Shown here: piece after piece, positions 1 through 8,435 of the stretch
How the letters are laid out: every line of letters starts with the position of its first letter
Position numbering within the stretch: the stretch's first letter is position 1
Origin: Mycobacterium sp. ENV421
Lineage (GTDB): Bacteria; Actinomycetota; Actinomycetes; Mycobacteriales; Mycobacteriaceae
Direction: 5' to 3'
Length of the DNA stretch: 64,000 bases
Assembly: GCF_002887815.1 (NCBI RefSeq)
Contig: NZ_PDHO01000006.1
Coordinates: 186,001-250,000 of the forward strand
Notes under the pieces: model-generated
Told to the model about the DNA's origin: nothing
Seen by the model: only the letters and a program-made list of their open reading frames with translations
Databases searched by the model: none
Position numbers and translations under genes: made by a program

Positions 1-1331
1 CGACGTTCGGCGGCGGTGCCCGCACCGCGGCGGACCCGGAGTATCCCGACATCCGCCACGACGTCTGCTCGGCGGTGCACCCGCTGGCACTGGCCTCGCC
101 CTTCTTCGCCGAGTTCGATCTCCCGGCGCGGGGCGTCGAGTTGGTCGTGCCGGAGATCTCCTACGCGAACCCGCTGCCGAACCGGCCCGCCGCGATCGCC
201 TACCACTCGCTGCAGCGCACCTGCGCCGAACTCGACGAGGGCAGCTCGTGGCGGCGGCTGTTCGGTCCGCTGGCCTCTCATCCCGATGGCGTGCTCGGAT
301 TCTTCCTCGGCGACAAGCGCTCGCTGCCACCCGATCTCCTCACCACCGTGCGATCGGGACTGCGGGTGCTCGCCCAGGGCAGCCCGGCGTGGGGCGTGCT
401 GCGCGGCGAGGACGCCCGCGCGCTGTTCACCGGCGTTGGCACCCATGCGATCTCGACAATGCCGTCGCCGGTCAACAGTGGCGCCGGGATCATGCTCGGC
501 ACGGTGGCGCACACCGCGGGCTGGCCGGTGCCGGTCGGCGGCAGCCAGGTGATCGTCGACGCGATGCTCGCGGATCTGCAGGCTCACGGCGGCGAGCTGG
601 TGGTCGGCGAGCCGGTGACCTCCCCACCGCCGGGTGTGGTGATCTACGACACCGCGCCCACCGCACTGCTGGACATCTACGGCTCAGCGGTACCGGATTC
701 TTACGCAAAGTCCTTGCGGCGCTATAAGTTCGGGCCGGGTGTCTGCAAGGTGGACTTCGTGCTCTCCGGCGACATCCCCTGGCGTGACCAGCGGATGGCG
801 AACTCCCCCACCGTCCACATGGGCGGGACCCGCGCGCAGATGGCGTACGGCGAGAAGGAGATCGCCGCGGGGCGCCACGCCGAGTGGCCGATGACGTTGG
901 CGGCGCTGCCGCACCTGTCCGACCCGTCGAGGATCGACTCCGCGGGACGCCGACCGCTGTGGACGTATGCGCACGTTCCGTCGAACTCGACCGAGGACGT
1001 CACCGAGACAGTCATCAGACTGTTCGAGAACGCCGCACCCGGATTCCGGGACCTGGTGCTGGCCTCGCGATGTGTGACCGCGGCTCAGATGCCTGCGCAC
1101 AACGCGAACTACGTCGGCGGCGACATCATCGTCGGCGGGGCGACGCTGTTCGCGGCGATGGTCGGGCCGACGCTGCGCTGGAATCCGTGGACCACCCCGA
1201 TCCCCAAGGCGTACCTGAGTTCGTCGGCGACTCCGCCGGGCACCGGCGTGCACGGGATGTGCGGCTACTACGCCGCGCGCACGGTGCTCAAGCGCGAATT
1301 CGGCCTGCCGCTGCCGTCGCTCGCCCCATAA
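1..1331 (+). CDS. Phytoene desaturase-like FAD/NAD(P)-dependent oxidoreductase (C-terminal part)
   Basis: The gene is cut by the window start: frame 3 is open from base 3 to the TAA at 1329-1331, leaving 442 residues and losing the N-terminal dinucleotide-binding motif. The remainder has the long substrate-binding middle of carotenoid desaturase/RetSat-type flavoproteins. Near the end it has the C-terminal FAD-contact region, a glycine-rich stretch reading ATPPGTGVHGMCGYYAAR, comparable to the HPGAGIPG region of CrtI. Members oxidise or saturate lipophilic polyenes, but many actinobacterial ones have no known substrate. From memory, the M. tuberculosis gene near this position is the alanine-rich dehydrogenase Rv2997. 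The family call is fairly safe; the substrate is unknown. An internal GTG at 75 is not the true start, because the homologous reading frame continues upstream of it. Confidence 0.8.
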   Translation, partial: TFGGGARTAADPEYPDIRHDVCSAVHPLALASPFFAEFDLPARGVELVVPEISYANPLPNRPAAIAYHSLQRTCAELDEGSSWRRLFGPLASHPDGVLGFFLGDKRSLPPDLLTTVRSGLRVLAQGSPAWGVLRGEDARALFTGVGTHAISTMPSPVNSGAGIMLGTVAHTAGWPVPVGGSQVIVDAMLADLQAHGGELVVGEPVTSPPPGVVIYDTAPTALLDIYGSAVPDSYAKSLRRYKFGPGVCKVDFVLSGDIPWRDQRMANSPTVHMGGTRAQMAYGEKEIAAGRHAEWPMTLAALPHLSDPSRIDSAGRRPLWTYAHVPSNSTEDVTETVIRLFENAAPGFRDLVLASRCVTAAQMPAHNANYVGGDIIVGGATLFAAMVGPTLRWNPWTTPIPKAYLSSSATPPGTGVHGMCGYYAARTVLKREFGLPLPSLAP

Positions 1332-1350
1332 TTCAGCTATACAGATGCAC

Positions 1351-1371
1351 TTACTGTTGTAACTTCAGTAA
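1351..1371. promoter_or_regulatory. Candidate operator palindrome upstream of the EXPERA gene
   Basis: A perfect inverted repeat, TTACTG, nine bases, CAGTAA, lies 43 bases before the ATG at 1414, in the only stretch free for a promoter. A TATACA sequence just upstream could act as a -10 element. The spacing and arm length suit a TetR-type repressor. No regulator gene adjoins it, so the assignment is inferred from the symmetry alone. Confidence 0.35.
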
Positions 1372-1413
1372 ATCGGTCACCGGTGCCGTCGTAACGACCT
1401 ACCATCAGCGGAC

Positions 1414-1980
1414 ATGACCACTCCGCCGGTTGCGATCACCAATGCCGTTGCTGCCGAACGCAGTCCCATCCCCCTGCGCGAACGCCGCTACGACTGGTTC
1501 TTCATCGTCGTGTTCACGGTGTTCATCGGCTCCTCGTTCACCGGCGACATCGTGAACATGGTGAGCCGCCCCGACCCGGACTCCGACTTCTTCCTCGCCC
1601 GGGTCGTCTACCAGGTGTATGCGGGCGGCACCGACCCGTTACTCATCGCCAACCCGAGGTTCCTTCAAGTCGGCGCGAGCGTGTCGGCCGTCGTCTTCGG
1701 GACCTTCTACGTACTGCTGGTCTACTGCTTCATCCGCGGGCGGGAGTGGATCCGCAAGCCGTCGTTCATCTACACCGGGATGGTCGTGCAGACCACGTTC
1801 ATCGTGGTGATGGTCGGATTCGCCGGGGACGCAAGCCTTTTCCAGGCGGTCTGCAACACGGCCTACGACTACACGTTCACCAACGCGCCGAAGGCGATGG
1901 CCTACAACCTGCCGTACATCATCGTGCCGATCCTGCTGACCGCCCGGATGTGGCGGGCGCATCCGTTCAGCCGGCCCTGA
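1414..1980 (+). CDS. EXPERA-domain (EBP/TMEM97-like) membrane protein
   Basis: A 188-residue integral membrane protein. After about 25 polar residues there are four hydrophobic segments, roughly at residues 28-48, 92-112, 120-142 and 165-182. The polar pieces between them (DSDFFLARVVYQVYAGGTDPLL and FIYTGMVVQTT) fit the EXPERA fold of emopamil-binding protein and TMEM97 relatives, which bind sterols or act as sterol isomerases in eukaryotes. Bacterial members are uncharacterised. The gene sits alone, convergent to ilvC, with which it shares a strong hairpin. From memory, M. tuberculosis has a membrane protein gene (Rv3000) at the matching place. The first ATG is used, although it has no good ribosome binding site. 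Confidence 0.7.
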   Translation: MTTPPVAITNAVAAERSPIPLRERRYDWFFIVVFTVFIGSSFTGDIVNMVSRPDPDSDFFLARVVYQVYAGGTDPLLIANPRFLQVGASVSAVVFGTFYVLLVYCFIRGREWIRKPSFIYTGMVVQTTFIVVMVGFAGDASLFQAVCNTAYDYTFTNAPKAMAYNLPYIIVPILLTARMWRAHPFSRP

Positions 1981-1986
1981 ACGCAG

Positions 1987-2029
1987 TTCGGCGCGCTAAC
2001 CGGTGCTGAACACCGGTTAGCGCGCCGAA
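1987..2029. terminator. Bidirectional terminator hairpin between the EXPERA gene and ilvC
   Basis: A perfect 19-bp stem (left arm TTCGGCGCGCTAACCGGTG) closes a five-base loop, CTGAA. It sits between two convergent stop codons seven bases from the first and 12 from the second. There is only a short T run on either side, as is usual for mycobacterial intrinsic terminators. Because the stem is symmetric it can serve both transcripts. Confidence 0.8.
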
Positions 2030-2040
2030 ATTTAACGAAA

Positions 2041-3093
<1,053 letters not shown>

Positions 3094-3606
3094 TTACTTG
3101 GCGTTCGTCATGCCGCGCGGTCCGCGCGACAGTGACACCACGCCGGACTGCACGATCTCGCGCACACCATAGGGTTCGAGCACCCGCAGGAACGCCTCGA
3201 TCTTCTCCTGGGTGCCGGTCGCCTCGATGGTCAGCGACTCGGTGGACACGTCGATCACCTTGGCGCGGAACAGGTTCACCGCCTCGATGACCTGACCGCG
3301 GGTGCCTGCGTCAGCGCGGACCTTGATCAGCGCGAGTTCGCGGTGCACCGAATTCTCGACGTCCTGCTCGACGATCTTGATCACGTTGATCAGCTTGTTG
3401 AGCTGCTTGGTGATCTGCTCGAGGGGCGTCTCCTCCGCGGTGACGACGATCGTCATCCGCGACATGTTCTTCTGCTCGGTGGCTCCGACCGCCAGCGACT
3501 CGATGTTGAAGCCGCGCCGGGAGAACAGCGCGGCCACTCGGGCCAGCACACCGGGCTTGTCTTCGACCAACACCGACAGGGTGTGGGTGACAGTATTTCC
3601 CGCCAT
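3094..3606 (-). CDS. ilvN: Acetolactate synthase small (regulatory) subunit
   Basis: Regulatory partner of IlvB; it stimulates catalysis and confers valine feedback inhibition. The 170-residue chain begins [19 protein letters not shown], with an N-terminal ACT domain (about residues 7-80, containing KPGVLARVAALFSRRGFNIESL). The C-terminal half is the family-specific domain ending in a GVVSLSRGPRGM tail. The open frame extends 25 codons further upstream, but only inside ilvB. The chosen ATG overlaps the ilvB stop as TGATG, which implies translational coupling and balanced subunit output. Confidence 0.97.
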   Translation of the reverse strand: MAGNTVTHTLSVLVEDKPGVLARVAALFSRRGFNIESLAVGATEQKNMSRMTIVVTAEETPLEQITKQLNKLINVIKIVEQDVENSVHRELALIKVRADAGTRGQVIEAVNLFRAKVIDVSTESLTIEATGTQEKIEAFLRVLEPYGVREIVQSGVVSLSRGPRGMTNAK

Positions 3607-5501
3607 CAGGCCCGTCCCTCCTCGTTGTCGTCGAACAGCGGCCGGATATTGCGCGCCGCCATGATCTCGTCGTTGCCGCATCCCGCGGCGACCATCGGCC
3701 AGACCTGGGCGTCGGCGCCGACGATGAAGTCGATCACCACCGGCCGATCGTTGATGGCCCGGGCCTGGTTGATCACGTCGATCACGTCTTCTTCACGCTC
3801 GCAACGCAGCCCGACACATCCGTACGCCTCGGCCAGCTTGACGAAGTCCGGGATGCGATGGCTGTGGGTGGCCAGATCGGTTTGGCTGTACCGCTCTTCG
3901 TAGAACAGGGTCTGCCACTGGCGCACCATGCCCAGGTTGCCGTTGTTGATCAGGGCGACCTTGATCGGCACCCCTTCGACCGCGCAGGTGGCCAGCTCCT
4001 GATTCGTCATCTGGAAGCAGCCGTCACCGTCGATCGCCCACACCTCGGCCTCGGGCCGGGCCATCTTGGCGCCCATCGCCGCCGGGACGGCGTAGCCCAT
4101 GGTTCCCAGACCGCCGGAATTCAGCCAGGTGCGCGGGTTTTCGTAGGAGATGAACTGTGCCGCCCACATCTGGTGCTGGCCGACGCCGGCGACGTAGATC
4201 GCGTCCGGCCCGGCGATCTTGCCGAGCTGCTGGATGACATATTCCGGACTCAGGCTGCCGTCATGCTGGGGGTCGTAGCTGAGCGGGTAGGTCTCCTGAA
4301 TTCCTTTCAGGTACTTCCACCAACCGTCCCGGTTCGCCTTCGGCGAGCCGGGTGTATTTCCCGAGTCGCTTCGCTCCTGCCCTCCGACCGTCTTGCGCAG
4401 CGCCTCAGTCAATTCCGTGATCGCCAGCTTGACGTCACCCACGATCGGCACGTCGGCGTTGCGGTTCTTACCGATCTCGGCGGGGTCGATGTCGACGTGG
4501 ATGACCTTCGCCTCGGGGGCAAAGGAATCCAGCTTGCCGGTCACCCGGTCGTCGAACCGGGCGCCCAGCGCGATCAGCAGGTCGCTCTTCTGCAAGGCTG
4601 CGACCGCGGCGACGGTGCCGTGCATACCCGGCATGCCCATGTTCTGCTCATGGCTGTCCGGGAAGGCCCCGCGGGCCATCAGCGTGGTGACCACGGGGAT
4701 TCCGGTCAGCTCGGCCAGCTCCAGCAGCTCCTCGGTGGCATCACCGCGGATCACGCCGCCGCCGACATAGAGCACCGGCTTGCGAGCTTCGGCGATCAGC
4801 TTGGCGGCCGCGCGGATCTGCCTGCTGTGTGGCTTGGTGTTGGGCTTATAGCCCGGCAGGTCCATCTGCGGCGGCCACGAGAAGGTGCACTGCCCCTGCA
4901 GGATGTCCTTGGGGATGTCCACCAGCACGGCACCGGGGCGGCCGGACGAGGCGATGTGGAATGCCTCGGCGATCACCCGCGGGATGTCATCGCCGTTGCG
5001 CACCAGGAAATTGTGCTTGGTGATCGGCATCGTGATGCCGGAAATGTCGGCTTCCTGGAAGGCGTCGGTCCCGATCAGGCTGCGACCGACCTGCCCGGTG
5101 ATGGCGACCACCGGGATGGAGTCCATCTGCGCGTCGGCCAACGGGGTGACCAGGTTGGTGGCACCCGGACCCGAGGTGGCCATCATGACCCCGACCTTGC
5201 CGGTGGCGTGGGCGTAACCGCTGGCCGCGTGCCCGGCGCCCTGTTCGTGGCGGACCAGCACGTGGCGCAGTTTCTGGGAGTCGTAGAGCGGGTCGTAGAC
5301 CGGCAGCACCGCGCCGCCCGGGATTCCGAAGATGGTCTCGACGCCGATCTCTTCCAGCGAGCGGACTACCGCCTGGGCGCCCGTGAGCTGCTCCGGGGCG
5401 ACGCGCTTGGCGGCGGTCGTGCCGTTCTTACCGGCGGAATGTGCTGCGCCTGGGCTGTCGGCGGTGGCCGACGGCTCGGGTGGTCGCGTGGGTGCGCTCA
5501 C
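3606..5501 (-). CDS. ilvB: Acetolactate synthase large (catalytic) subunit
   Basis: Thiamine-diphosphate and FAD enzyme that condenses two pyruvates to acetolactate, or pyruvate plus 2-ketobutyrate to acetohydroxybutyrate. It has 631 residues. A variable, alanine-rich leader of about 35 residues precedes the conserved start [21 protein letters not shown]. The catalytic Glu lies in [14 protein letters not shown], and the ThDP/Mg motif [14 protein letters not shown] ends at NNGN. The last quarter, with [14 protein letters not shown] and the C-terminal [11 protein letters not shown], closely fits mycobacterial IlvB1 as I remember it. The linker before the ThDP domain (around 4310-4390) is longer than expected, see findings. 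Expression is probably controlled by the leader-peptide attenuator at 5543-5655. Confidence 0.97.
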   Translation of the reverse strand: MSAPTRPPEPSATADSPGAAHSAGKNGTTAAKRVAPEQLTGAQAVVRSLEEIGVETIFGIPGGAVLPVYDPLYDSQKLRHVLVRHEQGAGHAASGYAHATGKVGVMMATSGPGATNLVTPLADAQMDSIPVVAITGQVGRSLIGTDAFQEADISGITMPITKHNFLVRNGDDIPRVIAEAFHIASSGRPGAVLVDIPKDILQGQCTFSWPPQMDLPGYKPNTKPHSRQIRAAAKLIAEARKPVLYVGGGVIRGDATEELLELAELTGIPVVTTLMARGAFPDSHEQNMGMPGMHGTVAAVAALQKSDLLIALGARFDDRVTGKLDSFAPEAKVIHVDIDPAEIGKNRNADVPIVGDVKLAITELTEALRKTVGGQERSDSGNTPGSPKANRDGWWKYLKGIQETYPLSYDPQHDGSLSPEYVIQQLGKIAGPDAIYVAGVGQHQMWAAQFISYENPRTWLNSGGLGTMGYAVPAAMGAKMARPEAEVWAIDGDGCFQMTNQELATCAVEGVPIKVALINNGNLGMVRQWQTLFYEERYSQTDLATHSHRIPDFVKLAEAYGCVGLRCEREEDVIDVINQARAINDRPVVIDFIVGADAQVWPMVAAGCGNDEIMAARNIRPLFDDNEEGRA

Positions 5502-5542
5502 GATGTCGTCCTTTTCGGTCCTGATTCATTTCTTCGGGCAAG

Positions 5543-5580
5543 AAAAAACCCCCGTCAGCTTCGGCGGCTGTACGAGGGTT
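5543..5580 (-). terminator. ilvB attenuator terminator
   Basis: On the minus strand, AACCCTCGT pairs with ACGGGGGTT (one G-U pair). Inside this stem CAGC pairs with GCTG around a short loop, and the hairpin is followed directly by six Ts, an intrinsic terminator 42 bases before the ilvB ATG. It lies downstream of the branched-chain-rich leader peptide, so it is read as the attenuator that stops transcription when branched-chain aminoacyl-tRNA is plentiful. Confidence 0.85.
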
Positions 5581-5598
5581 GCGCGCTGGTGCGTGTGG

Positions 5599-5655
5599 CT
5601 ATGCCCGTGTCGGGGCAAGCGCGGCACCAACGCGCTGGCCAATTACTACGAGCAT
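5599..5655 (-). CDS. ilvB operon leader peptide
   Basis: An 18-codon open frame, MLVVIGQRVGAALAPTRA, starts with ATG about 17 bases after the predicted transcription start, preceded by GGCGG, and ends in TAG. Codons 2 to 5 are Leu-Val-Val-Ile, and further Val and Leu codons follow at 9 and 13. All three branched-chain amino acids are therefore sampled before the ribosome clears the region, as in classic ilv leaders. Together with the terminator at 5543-5580 it forms a transcription attenuation system. Leader-controlled ilvB operons are known in Actinobacteria, notably Corynebacterium. The peptide is too short for ordinary gene callers. Confidence 0.85.
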   Translation of the reverse strand: MLVVIGQRVGAALAPTRA

Positions 5656-5678
5656 TCCGCCGGTCTTCATAACCTGCG

Positions 5679-5708
5679 ACGGTAGCCTCCGCACTGGTCA
5701 AGCGTCAA
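5679..5708 (-). promoter_or_regulatory. ilvB promoter
   Basis: On the minus strand TTGACG (5708-5703), an 18-base spacer and TACCGT (5684-5679) form a plausible housekeeping-sigma promoter. It would start the transcript near 5672, just before the leader peptide ATG at 5655. It fits because it puts both the leader peptide and the terminator inside the 5-prime leader of ilvB. Confidence 0.6.
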
Positions 5709-5748
5709 ATCCCGACGCGGGCCCCGGGTCGCGCCGCCGGTAGGTGGG

Positions 5749-6174
5749 ATGATGACAGCCATGGCCTCCCGTCGTGCACCCGATGAATCGACGACCAGAC
5801 CCGCCGAACCCGTGGTGATCCGGATGTCGCCGATGGCGCATTTCGCCTCGGGCTTCCTGGCCCTGGGCCTGCTGGTGATGATCACCGTGTTCCCCACCTG
5901 GGGTGCGGTGTTCATGGTGCTGCCCATCCTGGCGTCGGTGGCGATCGTGCGGCTGCGCACCGTGGCTGACCGCAACACCCTGACGGCACGAACGCTGTTC
6001 GGCAGCCGCACGGTCGGCTGGGACGAGGTCGACGGTCTCGGGTTCGAGCGCACTTCATGGGCGCGGGCGCACCTGAAGGACGGCTCGCGGTTGCTGCTGC
6101 CCGCGGTGACGTTCACGACGCTGCCGCTGCTGGCCGAGGCCAGCGGCGGGCGGGTGCCCAATCCTTACGAGTGA
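5749..6174 (+). CDS. cfp6: Low-molecular-weight antigen CFP6-like PH-domain membrane protein
   Basis: A 141-residue protein divergent from ilvB. Two hydrophobic segments (about residues 32-48 and 50-66) are followed by a small bacterial PH-type domain with VADRNTLTARTLFGSRTVGWDEVDGL and a conserved tail, LPAVTFTTLPLLAEASGGRVPNPYE. Size, tail and place between ilvB and the DoxX gene match M. tuberculosis Rv3004 (CFP-6), a culture-filtrate antigen of unknown function. There are several possible starts: ATG at 5749 after GGTGGG, or the ATGs at 5752 and 5761. The mature family portion probably begins near MAHFASGFL. Confidence 0.8.
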   Translation: MMTAMASRRAPDESTTRPAEPVVIRMSPMAHFASGFLALGLLVMITVFPTWGAVFMVLPILASVAIVRLRTVADRNTLTARTLFGSRTVGWDEVDGLGFERTSWARAHLKDGSRLLLPAVTFTTLPLLAEASGGRVPNPYE

Positions 6175-6214
6175 TCCGGCCCTACGAATGATCAGGCCCT
6201 ACGAATGATCAGGC
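6163..6214. repeat. Tandem 17-bp duplication at a convergent stop region
   Basis: Two exact copies of CCTACGAATGATCAGGC (6181-6197 and 6198-6214) follow a diverged 18-base copy (6163-6180) that contains the end of the cfp6 gene. The last copy contains the TGA of the convergent DoxX gene. The pattern looks like a recent local slippage duplication of the sequence between the two stops. No function is evident. Confidence 0.85.
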
Positions 6215-7042
6215 CAGTGGGTTGTTGCCGTGCAGGAACACCCACGCCGCGATGCCGCCACCGATGCCGAGCAGCAACGCGATGAACGACCCGACGAACG
6301 GGCGCCGGGCCCAGCCGCGTCCGCCGTCGAATCCGTAGCGGCCGGGGCCGACCAGAATGACGGCCGACGTCGCGACGATCAGCACCAGCAGGTACTCGAT
6401 GCCGTCCGGTCCGAAGACCGCGAGGTAGCCGTCCTGGCGCTGTGCCGAGATGATCGTGAGCAAGCTGTTCACCAGATAGGCGATCCCGCCGGCGGCCGCG
6501 ATCGGGGTGAACAGTCCGAGCACCAGCAGCACACCCACCAGGATCTGGGCGCCGGCACCGGCATAGGTGAGCACGCTCGCGTGCTGGTATCCGGCGTCGG
6601 CGAGCGCGGTCTTGAAACCGTCCAGCCCCTGGCCGCCCCACCACCCGAAGGCCTTCTGCAGTCCGTGTCCGATGAACGCCGCACCGATGATCACCCGCAA
6701 CAGGAACATGCCGAGGTCCTGGGTGCCGCGGCGTCCCGCGGCCTTCGCCCGTTCTTCGGCGTCGAAGGGTTCGATCTCCATCGGCGTGGCCTGCGAGGGG
6801 GTCGGGTCCAGGTGCGGCTGCACGTAGGGCAGCGGCTCGGGGTCGTGCAGCAGGCCGTAGCCGGTTGACGGCGCCGAACCCGGCAGTCCCGACGTGTAGT
6901 GCGGAATGGTCGTGGTCTCGAAGTCGCCACCGTAGGTGGCCGAGGGGAGATCGTCCTCGGGGTCGACCAGCTTGGCCGACGTCGGCCGGGCCGAGGAATC
7001 GTCGGGGCGCTGCCAGTGCGGATCGGGGCCTTGACTCGTCAC
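6209..7042 (-). CDS. DoxX family membrane protein
   Basis: A 277-residue protein. About 115 hydrophilic, acidic residues are followed by a DoxX domain with four membrane helices. This begins FLLRVIIGAAFIGHGLQKAFGWWGGQG, the usual first helix and GHGLQKxFG signature, and ends WVFLHGNNPLA. DoxX proteins are poorly understood; in mycobacteria some act in membrane-bound oxidoreductase complexes involved in redox stress. The GTG at 7042 (VTSQGPDPHW) is chosen because sequence before it overlaps lppZ and is low-quality. The gene matches Rv3005c in position. Its last codons lie within a 17-bp tandem repeat. Confidence 0.85.
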   Translation of the reverse strand: MTSQGPDPHWQRPDDSSARPTSAKLVDPEDDLPSATYGGDFETTTIPHYTSGLPGSAPSTGYGLLHDPEPLPYVQPHLDPTPSQATPMEIEPFDAEERAKAAGRRGTQDLGMFLLRVIIGAAFIGHGLQKAFGWWGGQGLDGFKTALADAGYQHASVLTYAGAGAQILVGVLLVLGLFTPIAAAGGIAYLVNSLLTIISAQRQDGYLAVFGPDGIEYLLVLIVATSAVILVGPGRYGFDGGRGWARRPFVGSFIALLLGIGGGIAAWVFLHGNNPLA

Positions 7043-7178
7043 GGGAGTCAGAGTAAGGCCACCCGGGGTGCAAACCGGGGATTTGAGCGGCGCTTCTAGC
7101 GGCCAATATTGCCTGGATTTCGCGTCGCGGTCGGGCCGTCGTGGCGAACATCGGCGCGATATCCGTAACCTGGCGGGC

Positions 7179-8309
7179 ATGCAGGTACGCCGGTCGGTTC
7201 GCGGAGTGCTGGCCGGACTCTGTGCAGTGACGGTCGTGGCCGGGTCGACGGCGGGCTGCGCGAAGTTCAACAACGACATTTCGCAGCCCTTCACCACGGC
7301 CCCGCAGCTGGCCCCGGGCCAGCCGTCGACGCCGCCGCCACCACCGCCGCTGCCGCCCAAGCCCTTCCCCAAGGCCTGCCCCGCGCCCGGAGTCATGCAG
7401 GGCTGCCTGGAGAGCACCAGCGGGTTGATCATGGGCCCGGACAGCAAGACCGCACTGGTGGCCGAACGCACCACCGGTGCCGTCAAAGACGTGTCGGTGA
7501 GCGCCGAGCCGAAGATCCACACCATCATCCCGGTCGACCCCAGCGGTGACGGCGGGCTGATGGACATCGTGCTGTCCCCCACCTACTCGCAGGACGGGCT
7601 GATGTACGCCTACATCAGCACGCCCACCGACAACCGGGTGATCCGGGTTGCCGACGGCGACATACCCAAGGACATCCTGACCGGGATCCCGAAGGGCGCC
7701 ACCGGCAATAGCGGATCGTTGATCTTCACCAGCCCGACGACGCTCGTCGTGCAGACCGGCGACGCGGGCAACCCGGCCCTGGCCGCGGATCCGAACTCGT
7801 TGGCAGGCAAGGTCATCCGCCTCGAACAGCCGACCACCGTGCAACCCGCGCCGCCCACCACCGCACTGTCCGGGATGGGTCCGGCCGGTGGCATGTGCAT
7901 CGATCCCACCGACAAGTCGCTCTACATCACCGATCGCTCCACGGCCGGTGACCGCCTACAGCGCATCACGCCGGACGCCAAGACCTCCACGGTGTGGACG
8001 TGGCCGGACCGGCCCGGCGTCGCGGGCTGTGCCGCGCTGGATGGCACGGTGCTGGTGAACCTGGTGAACGCCAAGCAGACCGTCGCGGTGCGACTGGCGA
8101 AGGGCACCGGGTCAGTGACCGGTGAGCCCGAGGTGGTGCGCCAGGACACCCACGGTCACGCCTGGGCGCTGCAGGTCGCCCCGGACGGAAACATCTGGGG
8201 CGCAACGGTCAACCGGACCGCCGGAGACGCCGAGAAGCTCGACGACGTGGTTTTCCCACTCTTCCCGCAGGGCGGCGGCTTCCCCCGCAGCAACGCTGAC
8301 AACACCTGA
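7179..8309 (+). CDS. lppZ: Lipoprotein LppZ, sorbosone dehydrogenase-like propeller
   Basis: A 376-residue exported lipoprotein. The signal peptide (residues 1-27) ends in the lipobox STAGC, so Cys28 would be acylated. A proline-rich linker (PPPPPPLPPKP) follows, and then a six-bladed propeller of the soluble glucose/sorbosone dehydrogenase type, with blade motifs such as LMYAYISTPTDNRVIRV, NSLAGKVIRLE and WTWPDRPGVAGC. The catalytic and PQQ residues cannot be confirmed by eye, so an enzymatic role is not claimed. Length and place next to the divergent DoxX gene match Rv3006. It probably resides on the outer face of the cytoplasmic membrane. Confidence 0.9.
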   Translation: MQVRRSVRGVLAGLCAVTVVAGSTAGCAKFNNDISQPFTTAPQLAPGQPSTPPPPPPLPPKPFPKACPAPGVMQGCLESTSGLIMGPDSKTALVAERTTGAVKDVSVSAEPKIHTIIPVDPSGDGGLMDIVLSPTYSQDGLMYAYISTPTDNRVIRVADGDIPKDILTGIPKGATGNSGSLIFTSPTTLVVQTGDAGNPALAADPNSLAGKVIRLEQPTTVQPAPPTTALSGMGPAGGMCIDPTDKSLYITDRSTAGDRLQRITPDAKTSTVWTWPDRPGVAGCAALDGTVLVNLVNAKQTVAVRLAKGTGSVTGEPEVVRQDTHGHAWALQVAPDGNIWGATVNRTAGDAEKLDDVVFPLFPQGGGFPRSNADNT

Positions 8310-8391
8310 CATCCAAACCAAACGGGTCTCCCGTAGCTGGTCGTTTTCGATCCACATCCGCAGGTGGCGGGCCTGTCAGCGAACCCGGCTC

Positions 8392-8420
8392 TGGTAGCGT
8401 CTACCAAATATCGGGTTCCA
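8392..8420 (+). promoter_or_regulatory. Operator region of the tandem TetR gene
   Basis: A perfect inverted repeat, TGGTAG, three bases, CTACCA (8392-8406), stands 30 bases before the GTG at 8436. It runs into ACCAAATATCGGGTTCCA (8403-8420). A near copy of the latter recurs at 15951-15967 and, on the other strand, at 14202-14214 in the same gene cluster. A dyad this close to the start of a TetR gene suggests autorepression. The second element may coordinate the cluster. Confidence 0.55.
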
Positions 8421-8435
8421 GCCAATGGAGGAGTC

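Noticed and set aside
3858..5672. A 604-codon plus-strand frame
   Set aside because: It mirrors ilvB, with no ribosome binding site or recognisable domain.
7325..7365. CCG-rich microsatellite-like tract
   Set aside because: It encodes the proline linker of LppZ.
6192..7844. A 550-codon minus-strand frame over the DoxX and lppZ genes
   Set aside because: It is out of frame with DoxX and antisense to lppZ; a shadow of GC-rich coding DNA.
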